64,000 nt of DNA from Hungatella hathewayi (GCA_025149285.1 CP102274.1:6180489-6244488); one strand, 5' to 3'; shown: positions 34,873 to 44,652, counted from the first letter of the stretch. The notes: a model not told the origin generated them from the sequence alone. Numbers and translations are program-made.

Positions 34873-36006
34873 TTATAAGGATTCGAAATCTTTCGCCATC
34901 TCCATCAGCATATCTTCCACCTGCGGTGCATAGCCCAGGCGGTCGAACGTCCCGTGGACAATCCCTCCATAGCGGATATGTCGTACATGAACTCCGGCAT
35001 CCTTAAGCTTTTTTGTAAACAGCTCGCACTCCGGCCGCAGATAGTCATACTCCGCAGTCATCACCAGCGTCTTCGGAAATCCTGTAAAATCACCTTCCAC
35101 GGGATTTAAATATGGAGTATGAAGATTCTCTCCCTCCTTCAGATACCAGTCTGCTGCCTCTTTCTTCAGCTTTCCCGTCGTTTCAATCTGCTCTTTGATA
35201 TACTGGTTGTCTTCCGGGTTATCAAACATCTCCTTCTTCCATACAGAATAGGTTCCGTTCCTGTCTGGCCCCCAGACTATGGAGGGATAGATAAGCCCCG
35301 CGTAGGCCAGACGCTTACTACCTTCAAAACGATCCCATAAGGTTACCGCTACCGCCATGGTTCCCCCTGCGCTGTCTCCGGAAATCCCGATTTTCTTTCT
35401 GTCGATCCCCAGGTGCGCGGCCTGGTCCCATACCCAGCTCACAGTCTCGCAGCACATGTGAAACGCGACTGGATATTTCGTTTCCGGTGATAATGGATAA
35501 TCAATGGAAATGACCACCGCATCCGCCAGTTCTGCAAAGCGTTTGCACTGGTTCTCCACGGTCAGCGTATCCCCTCCGAAAAAGCCGCCGCCATGGATAT
35601 AGATCAGGCATGGTCTATCCTCTTTTCTGGTCTTTGGCTTGTAGATCCATCTGGTTCCCTCACAGCCGTCCACCAGGAATGTTTCATATCTCGTCTCAAT
35701 TCCTTTACTCCTGTCCAGTGTTCTCCAGCCAAACTGGTATCTCAGCTGCTCCAGCAGACTGTGTCCTTCCGGGTTATCCATACCCAGAAGCTTGTCCTGA
35801 TTCCTCGTAAGCTCCGGATCAATCTCCCCTGCTCTCGTCTCGAAGTCTTCCCGCGTCACAGAGGCAGCCGCCTCAGTCCTCGGATCGAGATGGCCTGGAA
35901 TCCGGTCAAAACAGTCCCGCACCGCTATCTCTGCACCTCCGGCATCAATCCGGTATTCCCCAGCCGCCAGGCTTCTCAGCAATCTCTGATATAACTCCTG
36001 CTCCAT
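34873..36006 (-). CDS. Alpha/beta hydrolase, hormone-sensitive-lipase-like esterase
   Basis: A 377-residue cytoplasmic esterase. The HSL oxyanion motif is YIHGGGFFGGDTLT, the nucleophile Ser is in GISGDSAGGTMAV, and candidates for Asp and His are in VMTAEYDYLRPE and GIVHGTFDRLG. It hydrolyses short acyl esters; within a sugar operon it probably removes acetyl or other acyl groups from the imported sugar. The ATG at 36006 follows GAGGGTGG; an alternative GTG/ATG at 36024 overlaps the stop of the VOC gene. Confidence 0.87.
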   Translation of the reverse strand: MEQELYQRLLRSLAAGEYRIDAGGAEIAVRDCFDRIPGHLDPRTEAAASVTREDFETRAGEIDPELTRNQDKLLGMDNPEGHSLLEQLRYQFGWRTLDRSKGIETRYETFLVDGCEGTRWIYKPKTRKEDRPCLIYIHGGGFFGGDTLTVENQCKRFAELADAVVISIDYPLSPETKYPVAFHMCCETVSWVWDQAAHLGIDRKKIGISGDSAGGTMAVAVTLWDRFEGSKRLAYAGLIYPSIVWGPDRNGTYSVWKKEMFDNPEDNQYIKEQIETTGKLKKEAADWYLKEGENLHTPYLNPVEGDFTGFPKTLVMTAEYDYLRPECELFTKKLKDAGVHVRHIRYGGIVHGTFDRLGYAPQVEDMLMEMAKDFESL

Positions 36007-36020
36007 GTTACCACCCTCTC

Positions 36021-36413
36021 TCAATATTCCGCGATCTCCAGCCGCTCTCCATCTGGGCCCCGAAAAAAGGCAAATTTCATACCGTTCTCCCAGAACTCCT
36101 TCATAAACAGCTTTTCCGTTTCAAATTGAATCCCCTCACGGATAAGCCTCCGGTAACTCTCATCAAAATCTGCTACTCTCATACAAACGTGATTCCAGGG
36201 CCCATCCCTGCCGGCTTCATAATTGACGTCTTCTACAAGCTCCAGCTGAAACTGCTCCGGCAGTTCAACAAATCCTATTCTCGTTCCATTTTCCAGTTCG
36301 ATTCGGCTAACTGGACGAAAGCCTAAATGTACCTCATAAAAGGCCATGCTTCTGTCCAGATCACGGACATTTAAACCCACATGGGAACTGCGGATATTCT
36401 TTTCTGCACTCAT
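36021..36413 (-). CDS. VOC-superfamily (glyoxalase-like) protein
   Basis: A 130-residue single-domain vicinal oxygen chelate protein, beginning SSHVGLNVRDLDRSMAFYEVHLGFRPVSRIELENGTRIGF and ending FFRGPDGERLEIAEY. Likely metal ligands: His10 of SHVGLNV, Glu of QLELVED, His of WNHVCMRV and Glu of GERLEIAEY. VOC proteins isomerise, epimerise or detoxify small carbonyls; with an aldolase in the same operon, a 2-oxoaldehyde or epimerisation step is possible. Confidence 0.85.
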   Translation of the reverse strand: MSAEKNIRSSHVGLNVRDLDRSMAFYEVHLGFRPVSRIELENGTRIGFVELPEQFQLELVEDVNYEAGRDGPWNHVCMRVADFDESYRRLIREGIQFETEKLFMKEFWENGMKFAFFRGPDGERLEIAEY

Positions 36414-36425
36414 GGCTGCCTTCTC

Positions 36426-37397
36426 CTATTCAAATTTCATCACATTCCGGTAGAATTCCCTTCTGGGCTCTATATCGGAATAATCAATCGTGTGATCCTT
36501 CAGGAACTGCTCTACCATCTTCCGATTCGGTATGCCCACTCTTCCTCCAAGGCTGGTACAGTTGATATAGGAGACGGCGCTTGCAAACTTTGCACAGTAT
36601 TCCAGTTCCCAGCCCTGACTGTGGGCATAGAGGAATCCACCGTGAAAAACATCTCCCGCTCCCGTCGTGTCGACAATCTTATGGCCCTCAAACGGAGGAA
36701 GCTGAAACGCGGCTCCTCCCCGTTTTGCACCGGCGCAGCCCTTTGCGCCCAGCGTCACAATCACAATCTGCGGACCTTGCTCCGTCAGCTTCCTACAGTT
36801 TTCCATGTAGCTGTCATCTGAGAACACAGCGCTGTAAAACTCTTCAGAGATAATCAGAATATCGGAATTACCGATCACAAAATCTGCCTCGTCCGTATAA
36901 GCGCCGCCGTCCACAGATACTAAAACGCCGTGTTTTCTTGCATATTCAATCGCCTTTTTCTTAGCGGAACACTCGATCATGCTGGTATGGATATAGCGGG
37001 TGCCCGCGATGAAAGCTTCATCCACCTGTTCATCGTCCAGCGCACCGTTAACTCCCATTTTACCCAGAAAGCTTCTGCCTTTTGTCTCTTCCTCCGCCAG
37101 ACAGACGGTAAAGGTGGTGTCCCCCTCCTGTGTATATAAATGGGAGACATCCACACCATGGCGGATCATATCGTCGCGGCAGAATGCTCCAAACGCATCG
37201 TTTCCCACGACGCCAAGCATACTGCACCGGGCGCCAAGACGGGCAAGTGCTGCAATTGCAGAGGAAGCATTTCCCCCGGACTGCCAGAGATAATCGTACA
37301 TCACGCTCATAGAATCCGTTCTCGGCAGTCGGTCGATACTGACGGCAAAATCCATGATCGGATTTTCCACTCCGATTACATCATAAACCTTCTCCAT
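36426..37397 (-). CDS. PfkB-family carbohydrate kinase
   Basis: A 323-residue ribokinase-like kinase. N-terminal sugar-binding segments (GVENPIMDFAVSIDRLP; WQSGGNASSAIAALARLGA) and the C-terminal catalytic motif DTTGAGDVFHGGFLYA with the general base Asp are intact. It phosphorylates a ketose or ketose phosphate. It follows the class II aldolase gene by 12 bases, so its product is probably that aldolase's substrate (a ketose 1-phosphate or 1,6-bisphosphate). Specificity within the family cannot be told from motifs. Confidence 0.9.
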   Translation of the reverse strand: MEKVYDVIGVENPIMDFAVSIDRLPRTDSMSVMYDYLWQSGGNASSAIAALARLGARCSMLGVVGNDAFGAFCRDDMIRHGVDVSHLYTQEGDTTFTVCLAEEETKGRSFLGKMGVNGALDDEQVDEAFIAGTRYIHTSMIECSAKKKAIEYARKHGVLVSVDGGAYTDEADFVIGNSDILIISEEFYSAVFSDDSYMENCRKLTEQGPQIVIVTLGAKGCAGAKRGGAAFQLPPFEGHKIVDTTGAGDVFHGGFLYAHSQGWELEYCAKFASAVSYINCTSLGGRVGIPNRKMVEQFLKDHTIDYSDIEPRREFYRNVMKFE

Positions 37398-37409
37398 GGC
37401 AGACTCCTT

Positions 37410-38255
37410 CTACAGTGTGATTTTGGACAGCTCCAGACGGCCCGCGATGTACTCTGTCAGCTTCGGCTGAATGTATTCCGGAAATCCGAACGGGTCGCAC
37501 TTCGTAAAATCCTGAGCGTAAAATTCCTGATTCAGCTTCGTATTCAGGTTGAAAAATTCCGTACCGATATTAATCTTGTTAATGCCGTTGGCAAAGGCCA
37601 ATGCAAGCTGGTCATCCGGAATTCCGGTTCCGCCGTGCAGTACCAGCGGAGTGTCGGTCGCAGCGCTTAAGACCTTTAAATGGTCAATATCCAGCTTTGG
37701 CGTACTCTTATACAAACCATGGGCGCTGCCAAAAGAGACTGCCAGGGACGTTACTTTTGTTCTCTCCACAAACTCCTTTACCTCATCCGGTCTGGTAAAA
37801 AATTCCTTGCGGCTGAATTCATCGGAATCCGCAGCCGTTCCCACGTGGCCAAGTTCGCCTTCCACATCCACATCAAAATTTCTGGCAACCTCGACAACCT
37901 TTCTGGTAAAGGCCACATTTTCCTCAAAGGAAAGCACAGAACCATCCGCCATTACCGATGAAAAGCCCTCATGTATCGCTTCCATTATCATATCAAAGTC
38001 ACTGCAGTGGTCTAAATGCAGTCCCACCGGCACGCTGGCCCGCTCCGCGTAATACTTCGTTGTCTCAGCGAATACTCCAAACGGCATAATATTTCTCATT
38101 CCGGGATAGAGCATTACCATAACCGGCTTTCCTGCCGCTTCCGCGCCTTTAATCACTGATTTGATCATGTTTCCATCCGCGGCGTCAAAAGCCAGCACAC
38201 ACGCGTTATTTTTCTTTCCCATCTCCAGCAGATCTTTTACTCTAACAAATGACAT
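37410..38255 (-). CDS. Class II (zinc) ketose-bisphosphate aldolase
   Basis: A 281-residue Zn aldolase of the FbaA/KbaY/GatY family, cleaving a ketose (bis)phosphate to dihydroxyacetone phosphate and an aldehyde. Zinc ligands and active site: PVGLHLDHCSDF, VEGELGHVG, VSFGSAHGLYK, VLHGGTGIPDDQL and INKINIGTEF. The ATG at 38255 follows GGAGG; the frame is open further upstream. With the kinase and isomerases it completes an isomerase-kinase-aldolase route, and the aldo/keto reductase could reduce the aldehyde. Confidence 0.92.
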   Translation of the reverse strand: MSFVRVKDLLEMGKKNNACVLAFDAADGNMIKSVIKGAEAAGKPVMVMLYPGMRNIMPFGVFAETTKYYAERASVPVGLHLDHCSDFDMIMEAIHEGFSSVMADGSVLSFEENVAFTRKVVEVARNFDVDVEGELGHVGTAADSDEFSRKEFFTRPDEVKEFVERTKVTSLAVSFGSAHGLYKSTPKLDIDHLKVLSAATDTPLVLHGGTGIPDDQLALAFANGINKINIGTEFFNLNTKLNQEFYAQDFTKCDPFGFPEYIQPKLTEYIAGRLELSKITL

Positions 38256-38274
38256 AAGAAACCTCCTTCTCCCT

Positions 38275-39765
38275 CTACATCTCTTCAACAGGCTCAACGC
38301 TGTCATGCGTCACAGGCCCTAAGTATTTACACGCTTCTTTCAGCACTTTTGCGAAGTGGCCGTGAATACCGCTCACATGGTGGATATATGGCCCGTACAT
38401 CAGCTTCTTTTCCCATTTCACCCAGTCGTTTACTTTAAACCACACGTAGTTTCCTGTAGTCTTCGGCCCCTCAGTACCCTCTCCCTCATCAGCCAGAAGA
38501 AGGTAATTGCCGTCGTCCTGGTCAAACCTTACGACTGTCAGCGGTCCGCCCTCAATCTCATACATGCCCTTACACTCTTTGACAGCAGGAATCACGCCCT
38601 TCTTCACCAGTGATTTTGCAAATGGACCGCAGTGCCACAACAGCTCTGTATTGTCATCCTCCGGATGGCGAATGGTCACATCGGCAATAAAGGCCGGGGA
38701 AGAATACCTTGAGGCCGCCTGCAGGAGAACGGCGCCGATAGCCGCATGAATATCCGTCTCGCACGCTGCCGGAAGACCTCTGTCAAAGAGTTCTCCCAGT
38801 ACGAAGCAGCTTGGAATCCCATATGCATCCTGGGAAAATCCCCAGCAGTCCACCGCTGCCGCCTGGCACTGGTGTATCTTCGCCAGATCCATAATGGCCA
38901 CTTCTAAGTAAGCCATCGTCTCTACCGCCCCGTGTCCCACAGCAGACCAGTCCACGGAAGATTCGATCTCCGCTGCAACTGAAGCGATTCTCGGATCAGG
39001 CAGGAGCCCCTTAAGCGGCGGAAGCGGAGGCTGTCCCATGGGAAGCTCACAGCCTTCCGGAGACGGTGGCAGGCCTCTTTTCAGCTTTTCAATCATTCGC
39101 TTTACCTCTTCCGGCCATATTGGAACAATCTCAATACCGAATTTGGACAACAGCTCCGACTCATTGACCTTCACTGATAAGAACTGTCTCGGTCTCGATC
39201 CGATCTGGGCGATCCTCATGCCGCGGAAAGCCTTTACCACGGAGACCACACGGATAAAATCGTCAAACCCCTGATCCAGCACCGGACTGTCAAGCCAACA
39301 GTTTTCTATGTAGGTATACGGAACATGGTACCGCTTTAATGCCCGGGAGGTCGCAAACATTCCGCACTGGGTATCAAAGTCTCTCGGTCCTGTCTTTCCG
39401 GACTTGTCAGTCTCCGGAGACGGATCCCGCGGCCCCCAGAGCAGTACCGGCTTCCCTATTTCCGCAGCCACCTTAGCAACCACTTCCTCCTGTCCGAAGT
39501 TGCAGTGAGGAAACGCAATGGCGTCCACCTTTTTTGCTCTGAACAGTTCCACAACCCGGTCTGCATCGCGTAAATCCCACAGCATTCCGCCCTCCACCGT
39601 GTCGTCGATGGTTACCAGCTCCACATCCCCGCATTTTTCCGCCATCTCATCAAATCTGGCCTTTACCCTGCTCTTTAATTCAGATGCCGGTCCGGAGGGA
39701 AACATATCTCTGCGCACCGGAACGTAACCGAGCACAACCGTTCTGTCCTGTGTATATCGAATCAT
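38275..39765 (-). CDS. L-fucose isomerase-like protein, copy 2
   Basis: A 496-residue paralogue of copy 1 with an extra proline-rich insert (LPPSPEGCELPMGQPPLPPL) in the middle. The metal-site set differs: the Glu of copy 1 is Asp here (AVDCWGFSQ), while Asp of CETDIHAA and His of LLWHCGPF are kept. The start at 39765 follows AAAGGA. Two such proteins in one operon suggest two successive isomerisations or a regulatory/structural role for one. Both end in YIHH...YLG segments typical of the family. Confidence 0.85.
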   Translation of the reverse strand: MIRYTQDRTVVLGYVPVRRDMFPSGPASELKSRVKARFDEMAEKCGDVELVTIDDTVEGGMLWDLRDADRVVELFRAKKVDAIAFPHCNFGQEEVVAKVAAEIGKPVLLWGPRDPSPETDKSGKTGPRDFDTQCGMFATSRALKRYHVPYTYIENCWLDSPVLDQGFDDFIRVVSVVKAFRGMRIAQIGSRPRQFLSVKVNESELLSKFGIEIVPIWPEEVKRMIEKLKRGLPPSPEGCELPMGQPPLPPLKGLLPDPRIASVAAEIESSVDWSAVGHGAVETMAYLEVAIMDLAKIHQCQAAAVDCWGFSQDAYGIPSCFVLGELFDRGLPAACETDIHAAIGAVLLQAASRYSSPAFIADVTIRHPEDDNTELLWHCGPFAKSLVKKGVIPAVKECKGMYEIEGGPLTVVRFDQDDGNYLLLADEGEGTEGPKTTGNYVWFKVNDWVKWEKKLMYGPYIHHVSGIHGHFAKVLKEACKYLGPVTHDSVEPVEEM

Positions 39766-39825
39766 AATCTTTTCCTTTCTGTATACCGTCTGCAAGTACC
39801 GCCCTGTCTCTCTCAGTCACATAAC

Positions 39826-40827
39826 CTACCGTTTCCTGGCATACTTACGAACGTCAATTGCCACTGCTATAACGATGATTGCTCCCTTTACGACATTCTG
39901 CCAGTATGGATTGATCCCCACGAAGGTCATCCCGTACTGGATTACTGTAAACACCGTAACACCGATGGCCACGCCCGGAACCGCACCGACACCGCCTGCC
40001 ACAGAACAGCCGCCGACCACACAGGCCGCGATCGCATCCAGCTCATAGCCCTGACCGTAGTTGTTGGTGGCGCCGCCGGTTCTCGCTGCCTCCAGCGCTC
40101 CGGTCAGTCCGTAAAATGCTCCGGCAATGATATACACGACCATAATGATCTTCTGGACATTGATCCCGGAGACTCTGGCCGCCTCCTGGTTGCCGCCTAC
40201 TGCAAACAGTGTTTTTCCGAACCGATGATAGTTCAATACGATATGACAGGCAATCATCAGAACAACCGCGATAATTAAAATGTACGGAATTCCGAAAAAA
40301 GACCCGGTTCCCAGTTTGGAATATGTCTTTAGGAAACCGCCTAACGGCTGGGAGCGGTTAGGCTCCATATTATAGTAAATAGAGATTCCGCCGTAAATGA
40401 TGAGCTGAACGCCCAGCGTACCAATAAAAGCGGGAACATTTAATTTTGCTACGACGATACCATTCAACAGTCCCATGGCCATCCCCATCAGAAGACAGGC
40501 TATGATCGGAACGATAATTGGAAGCTCTGCCAGGTTAGGGAAAAACTTATTGGCGTATGTGGACATCTGTGCAAGAGATCCGGCCAGCACAGCCGCTGCT
40601 CCCAGCATACGGCCGCCGGATAAATCAGCGCCTCCGGACAGAATAACAAACATACACCCCATGGCCATGATCAGTCTCGTTGAAGACTGCATCAAAATAT
40701 CCCGGAATACACGGAGGGACAGAAATGCCGGATTCTTTACTGTTATCATGATAATAATTGCAATTAAAACGAGATAGATCGCATTGTTCTGCGCCCATTT
40801 TTTTATATCAAACTGCTTCGTCTGCAT
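39826..40827 (-). CDS. Sugar ABC transporter permease, RbsC/MglC type
   Basis: A 333-residue permease with eight to ten membrane segments, of the ribose/galactose importer family (ILSGGADLSGGRMLGAAAVLAG, then GGNQEAARVSGINVQKIIMVVYIIAG, and GYELDAIAACVVGGCSVAGGVG). The ATG at 40827 is preferred to a TTG at 40839 that lies too close to the AAAGGA. It pairs with the ATPase and MglB-like lipoprotein just upstream. Confidence 0.93.
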   Translation of the reverse strand: MQTKQFDIKKWAQNNAIYLVLIAIIIMITVKNPAFLSLRVFRDILMQSSTRLIMAMGCMFVILSGGADLSGGRMLGAAAVLAGSLAQMSTYANKFFPNLAELPIIVPIIACLLMGMAMGLLNGIVVAKLNVPAFIGTLGVQLIIYGGISIYYNMEPNRSQPLGGFLKTYSKLGTGSFFGIPYILIIAVVLMIACHIVLNYHRFGKTLFAVGGNQEAARVSGINVQKIIMVVYIIAGAFYGLTGALEAARTGGATNNYGQGYELDAIAACVVGGCSVAGGVGAVPGVAIGVTVFTVIQYGMTFVGINPYWQNVVKGAIIVIAVAIDVRKYARKR

Positions 40828-40890
40828 GATATGAACCAATCCTTTCTTTTTACCCGGACCTGGACGGATCTGCCGCAGGTCCCGGCAGAT

Positions 40891-42405
40891 TTAACTCACC
40901 TTGCTGGCAAACTGCATAATCTTGGAATCATCAATGTCCTTCCCTTCCAGAAAACCGGTCACATGTCCTTCGCACATGATCATCACCCGGTTTGACATTC
41001 CCATAAGCTCCGGCATCTCCGAGGAAATCATAATGATGGATTTTCCCTCTTTTGCCAGATTCAGCATGATGGTATAAATTTCGTATTTGGCGCCGACATC
41101 AATTCCCCGTGTCGGCTCATCGAGAATCAGAATATCCGGGTTTGTCAAAAGCCATCTGGCAAGGAGCACCTTCTGCTGGTTTCCGCCTGATAAGTCTGCA
41201 ATTCTCGTATCCCTGGTCGGAGTTTTTATATTCATGGTCTTAATATACTCGTCCGTATCCTGGCGGCACTTTTTCAAATCCAGCATTCCCAGGACATTGC
41301 TGTATTCTCCCAGCTTTGCTATCACCGTATTATCCAGCACGCTGGCTCCCGGTATAATTCCTGTCGCCCTTCGTTCTTCTGTCAGAAGCCCGATTTTATT
41401 GGCAATGGCATCCGCCGATGATTTGATGGTGATCTTCTTTCCATCCTTATAGACCTCGCCCGATTTGATACTGCGGATTCCAAACAGCGCCTCCATTAAC
41501 TCCGTTCTCTGTGCTCCCACCAGTCCTCCCAGGCCCAGGATCTCCCCGCGCCGCAGCTGAAAGGAGCAGTCCTGAAATGACATGGGATTGGGAGAGGTGA
41601 AATTTTTGACCTCCAGAACCACTTCTCCCGGCTTATTGTCAAGCTCCGGGAACCAGTTATCCATCTGGCGGCCTACCATTCGGTTTACAATCAGTTCCTC
41701 AGTCAGTTCCTCTGCCGGCCATGTTCCGATCCTGCAGCCGTCACGCATAATTGTCACTTCATCCGATATCTTGAGAATCTCATCGATTTTATGAGATATG
41801 TATACAATTGCAATTCCTTCTGAGGTCAGCTTATGAATCACTTCGAAAAGTGTAGCAGTCTCCGTCTCTGTCAGCGATGATGTGGGCTCATCCATAATAA
41901 TGACCTTCGCCCCATAAGAAATCGAGCGCGCGATCTCACCCAGCTGCAGCACCGAGGCGGAAAGTTCAATCGCCTGTGTCCTGGGATCTGCCTCCATATG
42001 AAGCTGATCGAAAAGGCGTCTCGTTTCCTCGTACATTTTCTTATGGTCGATAAACGAGAGGCCTGCGATCTTCTTCTCCGGCATCCGTCCCACCCAGATA
42101 TTTTCCGCAATACTCCTTCTGCGGATCGGGTTCAGTTCCTGGTGGATCATGGAGATCCCTGCTTCCAGCCCCTGCCGCGGATTATCGAAGTGTACCTGGC
42201 TTCCGTTAAAATACACCTCACCTTCATCCGGATCATACAGGCCGAACGCGCACTTCATCAAAGTCGATTTTCCCGCACCGTTTTCTCCCATCAGAGCGTG
42301 TACCGTTCCCCGCCTTAAAGTAAAAGAGACGCTGTTTAGTGCTTTTACGCCCGGAAAGCTTTTGCTGATGTTTTTCATTTCCAATATGATACTCTTATCT
42401 TCCAT
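40891..42405 (-). CDS. Sugar ABC transporter ATPase, RbsA/MglA type
   Basis: A 504-residue protein with two ATPase halves. First half: Walker A GENGAGKSTLMK, signature LSASVLQLGEIARS, Walker B VIIMDEPTSSL. Second half: degenerate Walker A (LGGLVGAQRTELMEALFG), signature LSGGNQQKVLLARWL and Walker B ILILDEPTRGID. The unequal halves are the rule in RbsA/MglA proteins. The ATG at 42405 follows TAGGAGAAG. Confidence 0.94.
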   Translation of the reverse strand: MEDKSIILEMKNISKSFPGVKALNSVSFTLRRGTVHALMGENGAGKSTLMKCAFGLYDPDEGEVYFNGSQVHFDNPRQGLEAGISMIHQELNPIRRRSIAENIWVGRMPEKKIAGLSFIDHKKMYEETRRLFDQLHMEADPRTQAIELSASVLQLGEIARSISYGAKVIIMDEPTSSLTETETATLFEVIHKLTSEGIAIVYISHKIDEILKISDEVTIMRDGCRIGTWPAEELTEELIVNRMVGRQMDNWFPELDNKPGEVVLEVKNFTSPNPMSFQDCSFQLRRGEILGLGGLVGAQRTELMEALFGIRSIKSGEVYKDGKKITIKSSADAIANKIGLLTEERRATGIIPGASVLDNTVIAKLGEYSNVLGMLDLKKCRQDTDEYIKTMNIKTPTRDTRIADLSGGNQQKVLLARWLLTNPDILILDEPTRGIDVGAKYEIYTIMLNLAKEGKSIIMISSEMPELMGMSNRVMIMCEGHVTGFLEGKDIDDSKIMQFASKVS

Positions 42406-42521
42406 ACTGTCTTCTCCTATTTCTGTTATACGGTCATTCCCTTCACAGCAGTGGCCGGATCGATATGCAGGCAGCTCCACCCGGATCATGGCCTGCTGAA
42501 ATAACCGCGGCAATGATTGCA

Positions 42522-42544
42522 GGCCGGTATGAACGATACCGGCC
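42522..42544 (-). other. Stem-loop after the sugar-binding protein gene
   Basis: GGCCGGTAT-GAACG-ATACCGGCC, a perfect 9-bp stem 21 bp past the lipoprotein stop, without a U-run. It lies in the 159-bp gap before the ATPase gene and probably stabilises the lipoprotein mRNA. Confidence 0.6.
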
Positions 42545-42564
42545 CGCCAAAAAAGGACTGGTGA

Positions 42565-43683
42565 CTATTCGTATTTTGAAAGATCCGCGTCTTCAAGGTT
42601 ATCTTTAGTTATCGCAACATAATCCAGCCATACCCGTTTGTGGTCGTCAATATCATATCCCAGATTCTCTGATGTAATCTCTTCTCCGGCTTCCAGAAGT
42701 TCCAGAATCTTATAGATACATTTTCCCATGATTACCGGGTTGTTTAACGAGGTAGCCAGCATCGTTCCGTCCTCCAGCGCCTGAAGGCCCACCTTAGTTG
42801 CATCAACACCCAGGACCGGAATGTAATTACTTTCGTCGGTAAAATATCCGGCTGCCTTCAGAGCCTCAATCGCTCCGAGAGCCATATCATCATTGTTGGC
42901 AAATACAATATCAATATCATCCGCATTGGCAGAAATTACAGATGCCATCTGATCCTGTGCCTTCGCCCTCTGCCATTCGCAGACAACCTCCAGCAGACAG
43001 TTGGTTTCCACACCGGCTTCTTTGACCGTGTCGATGGAATACTTGGTTCTCATCTCCGTATCATAGTTTCCAATCTGCCCCATCAGCATGACGTAGTCCA
43101 TCTTGCCATTGCCATTACGGTCTGCTTCCGGGTGCTCTTTCCAGTATTTAGCCGCAGCCTCTCCCTGTACAACACCGGACTGCTCGGCCGCAGAGCTGAC
43201 GAAATAGCAGGGGCCGTAAGAATCCATCTCTTCATCAGAAGGAGAATCTGTGTTCCAGAAAATGATGGGAAGATCTGCTTTCCGCGCAACGTCAATTACC
43301 TGATCCTTTGCATTCGTATTAATATTGTTGATTACCAGGTATTTACAGCCCTTTGTCACAAACGCATCCATGGCGTTCATCTGGAGGCCCACGTCAAACT
43401 GGGAATCGGACGTTTCAACTGCCACAGTACCTGTCTCTGCCGCTTTTAGTACGGTATTGCGCACATTGGCAATATGGGTGTCCGAGTACATATAACACGT
43501 CATTCCCGCTACCGGACGTTCTCCGTTCGATTTGTTTTCCGCTGCTGCCGCTTCTGCAGCCGTCGTTCCCGTACCGCCTCCGTCTGCAGCGGGAGATGTC
43601 TCCGCCGTCTTCTGGGTGCACGCCGTCATACATAATACTGCCGTCAGTGATAATGCAAATGCCTTTTTAACTGTTCTCTTCAT
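42565..43683 (-). CDS. MglB-like sugar-binding lipoprotein
   Basis: A 372-residue periplasmic-binding-protein-like lipoprotein (hydrophobic leader, lipobox MTAC, then an Ala/Gly/Thr linker). The loop ADRNGNGKMDYVMLMG resembles the calcium-binding loop of the galactose/glucose receptor MglB, and VFANNDDMALGAIEALK is the ligand-domain signature. This favours a pyranose such as galactose, glucose or a deoxy relative as the cargo. Confidence 0.92.
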   Translation of the reverse strand: MKRTVKKAFALSLTAVLCMTACTQKTAETSPAADGGGTGTTAAEAAAAENKSNGERPVAGMTCYMYSDTHIANVRNTVLKAAETGTVAVETSDSQFDVGLQMNAMDAFVTKGCKYLVINNINTNAKDQVIDVARKADLPIIFWNTDSPSDEEMDSYGPCYFVSSAAEQSGVVQGEAAAKYWKEHPEADRNGNGKMDYVMLMGQIGNYDTEMRTKYSIDTVKEAGVETNCLLEVVCEWQRAKAQDQMASVISANADDIDIVFANNDDMALGAIEALKAAGYFTDESNYIPVLGVDATKVGLQALEDGTMLATSLNNPVIMGKCIYKILELLEAGEEITSENLGYDIDDHKRVWLDYVAITKDNLEDADLSKYE

Positions 43684-43698
43684 ATGCTTCCTCCCAAT

Positions 43699-44652
43699 TT
43701 AAACCCCTATGTTTAGTCTTGTCAGTTCCTTATCCAAAACCGTAATTTCATCCTCGGTCAGACTCCACTCAAACGCCTTACAGTTCTGGAGTGCCTCCTG
43801 CTCATTTCTCACACCGCAGAGCGCCGTTCCCACAAATTCCTTCTGTGTACTCCAGTTAAGCGCAACCTGTGCCACCGGGACGCCGTGATCTTCTGCAATC
43901 CGATCCATGGTCTTTAAAAATTCCATAATCTTTGAAAATACCGGTTCACGGAAAAAATCATAAAAGGTCAGTCTCATATCGCCCGGCTCAAAATCAGGCA
44001 TCGTACGAATCGCACCCGTCAGTATACCGGAGCCAAGGGAACCATAGGTCATGGAATCAATCCCTTTTTCATACCCCCATTTCATCAAATCAGTAAATTT
44101 CTGATTAACCATGGAATATGGGGGCTGCTGAACATCAATCTGTGCATACTCCTCTGCCGCCAGAATCTGTTCCCTGCTGAAATTGGACACACCGATAAAC
44201 CGTATTTTCCCCTGTTTTTTCAGTGTGTTTAATGCTGCCATGGTCTCATCAATGGGTGTGTTCACATCCGGCCAGTGAACGTAGTAGAAATCAATGTAAT
44301 CCGTCTCCAGATTCATCAGAGAACTTTCCACCTCGCGCATAACGCTCTTATAACCGGCATGTTTGATGTATTCGCCGGAATAAACGTCTGTGATCAGGCC
44401 AAACTTTGTGGAAATAAGAATCTGATCTCTCGGAATCCCCCGGAGCGCCTCTCCCACAATCTTCTCCGATGCGCCATTACCATAGCATGGAGCCGTGTCA
44501 ACTAAGTTGACGCCCTGGTCAATCATGGTTCGTATGGCTCGTACCGAATCACTCCGGTTGACCTGGCCGTAATTCTGGCCGCCGATTGCCCAGGTGCCCA
44601 CCGCCAATGCTGAGACGGATACACCGGCGTTTTTAAAATGCTTGTACCTCAT
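43699..44652 (-). CDS. Aldo/keto reductase
   Basis: A 317-residue NADPH-dependent (beta/alpha)8 reductase. The catalytic tetrad is visible: Asp and Tyr in VDTAPCYGNGASEKIVGEAL, Lys in ILISTKFGL and His in FYYVHWPD. The C-terminal cofactor segment QEALQNCKAFEWSLTEDEI is present. In this operon it may reduce the aldehyde freed by the aldolase, or oxidise the incoming sugar; some members act on L-fucose or galactose. It lies 15 bases before the lipoprotein gene. Confidence 0.92.
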   Translation of the reverse strand: MRYKHFKNAGVSVSALAVGTWAIGGQNYGQVNRSDSVRAIRTMIDQGVNLVDTAPCYGNGASEKIVGEALRGIPRDQILISTKFGLITDVYSGEYIKHAGYKSVMREVESSLMNLETDYIDFYYVHWPDVNTPIDETMAALNTLKKQGKIRFIGVSNFSREQILAAEEYAQIDVQQPPYSMVNQKFTDLMKWGYEKGIDSMTYGSLGSGILTGAIRTMPDFEPGDMRLTFYDFFREPVFSKIMEFLKTMDRIAEDHGVPVAQVALNWSTQKEFVGTALCGVRNEQEALQNCKAFEWSLTEDEITVLDKELTRLNIGV

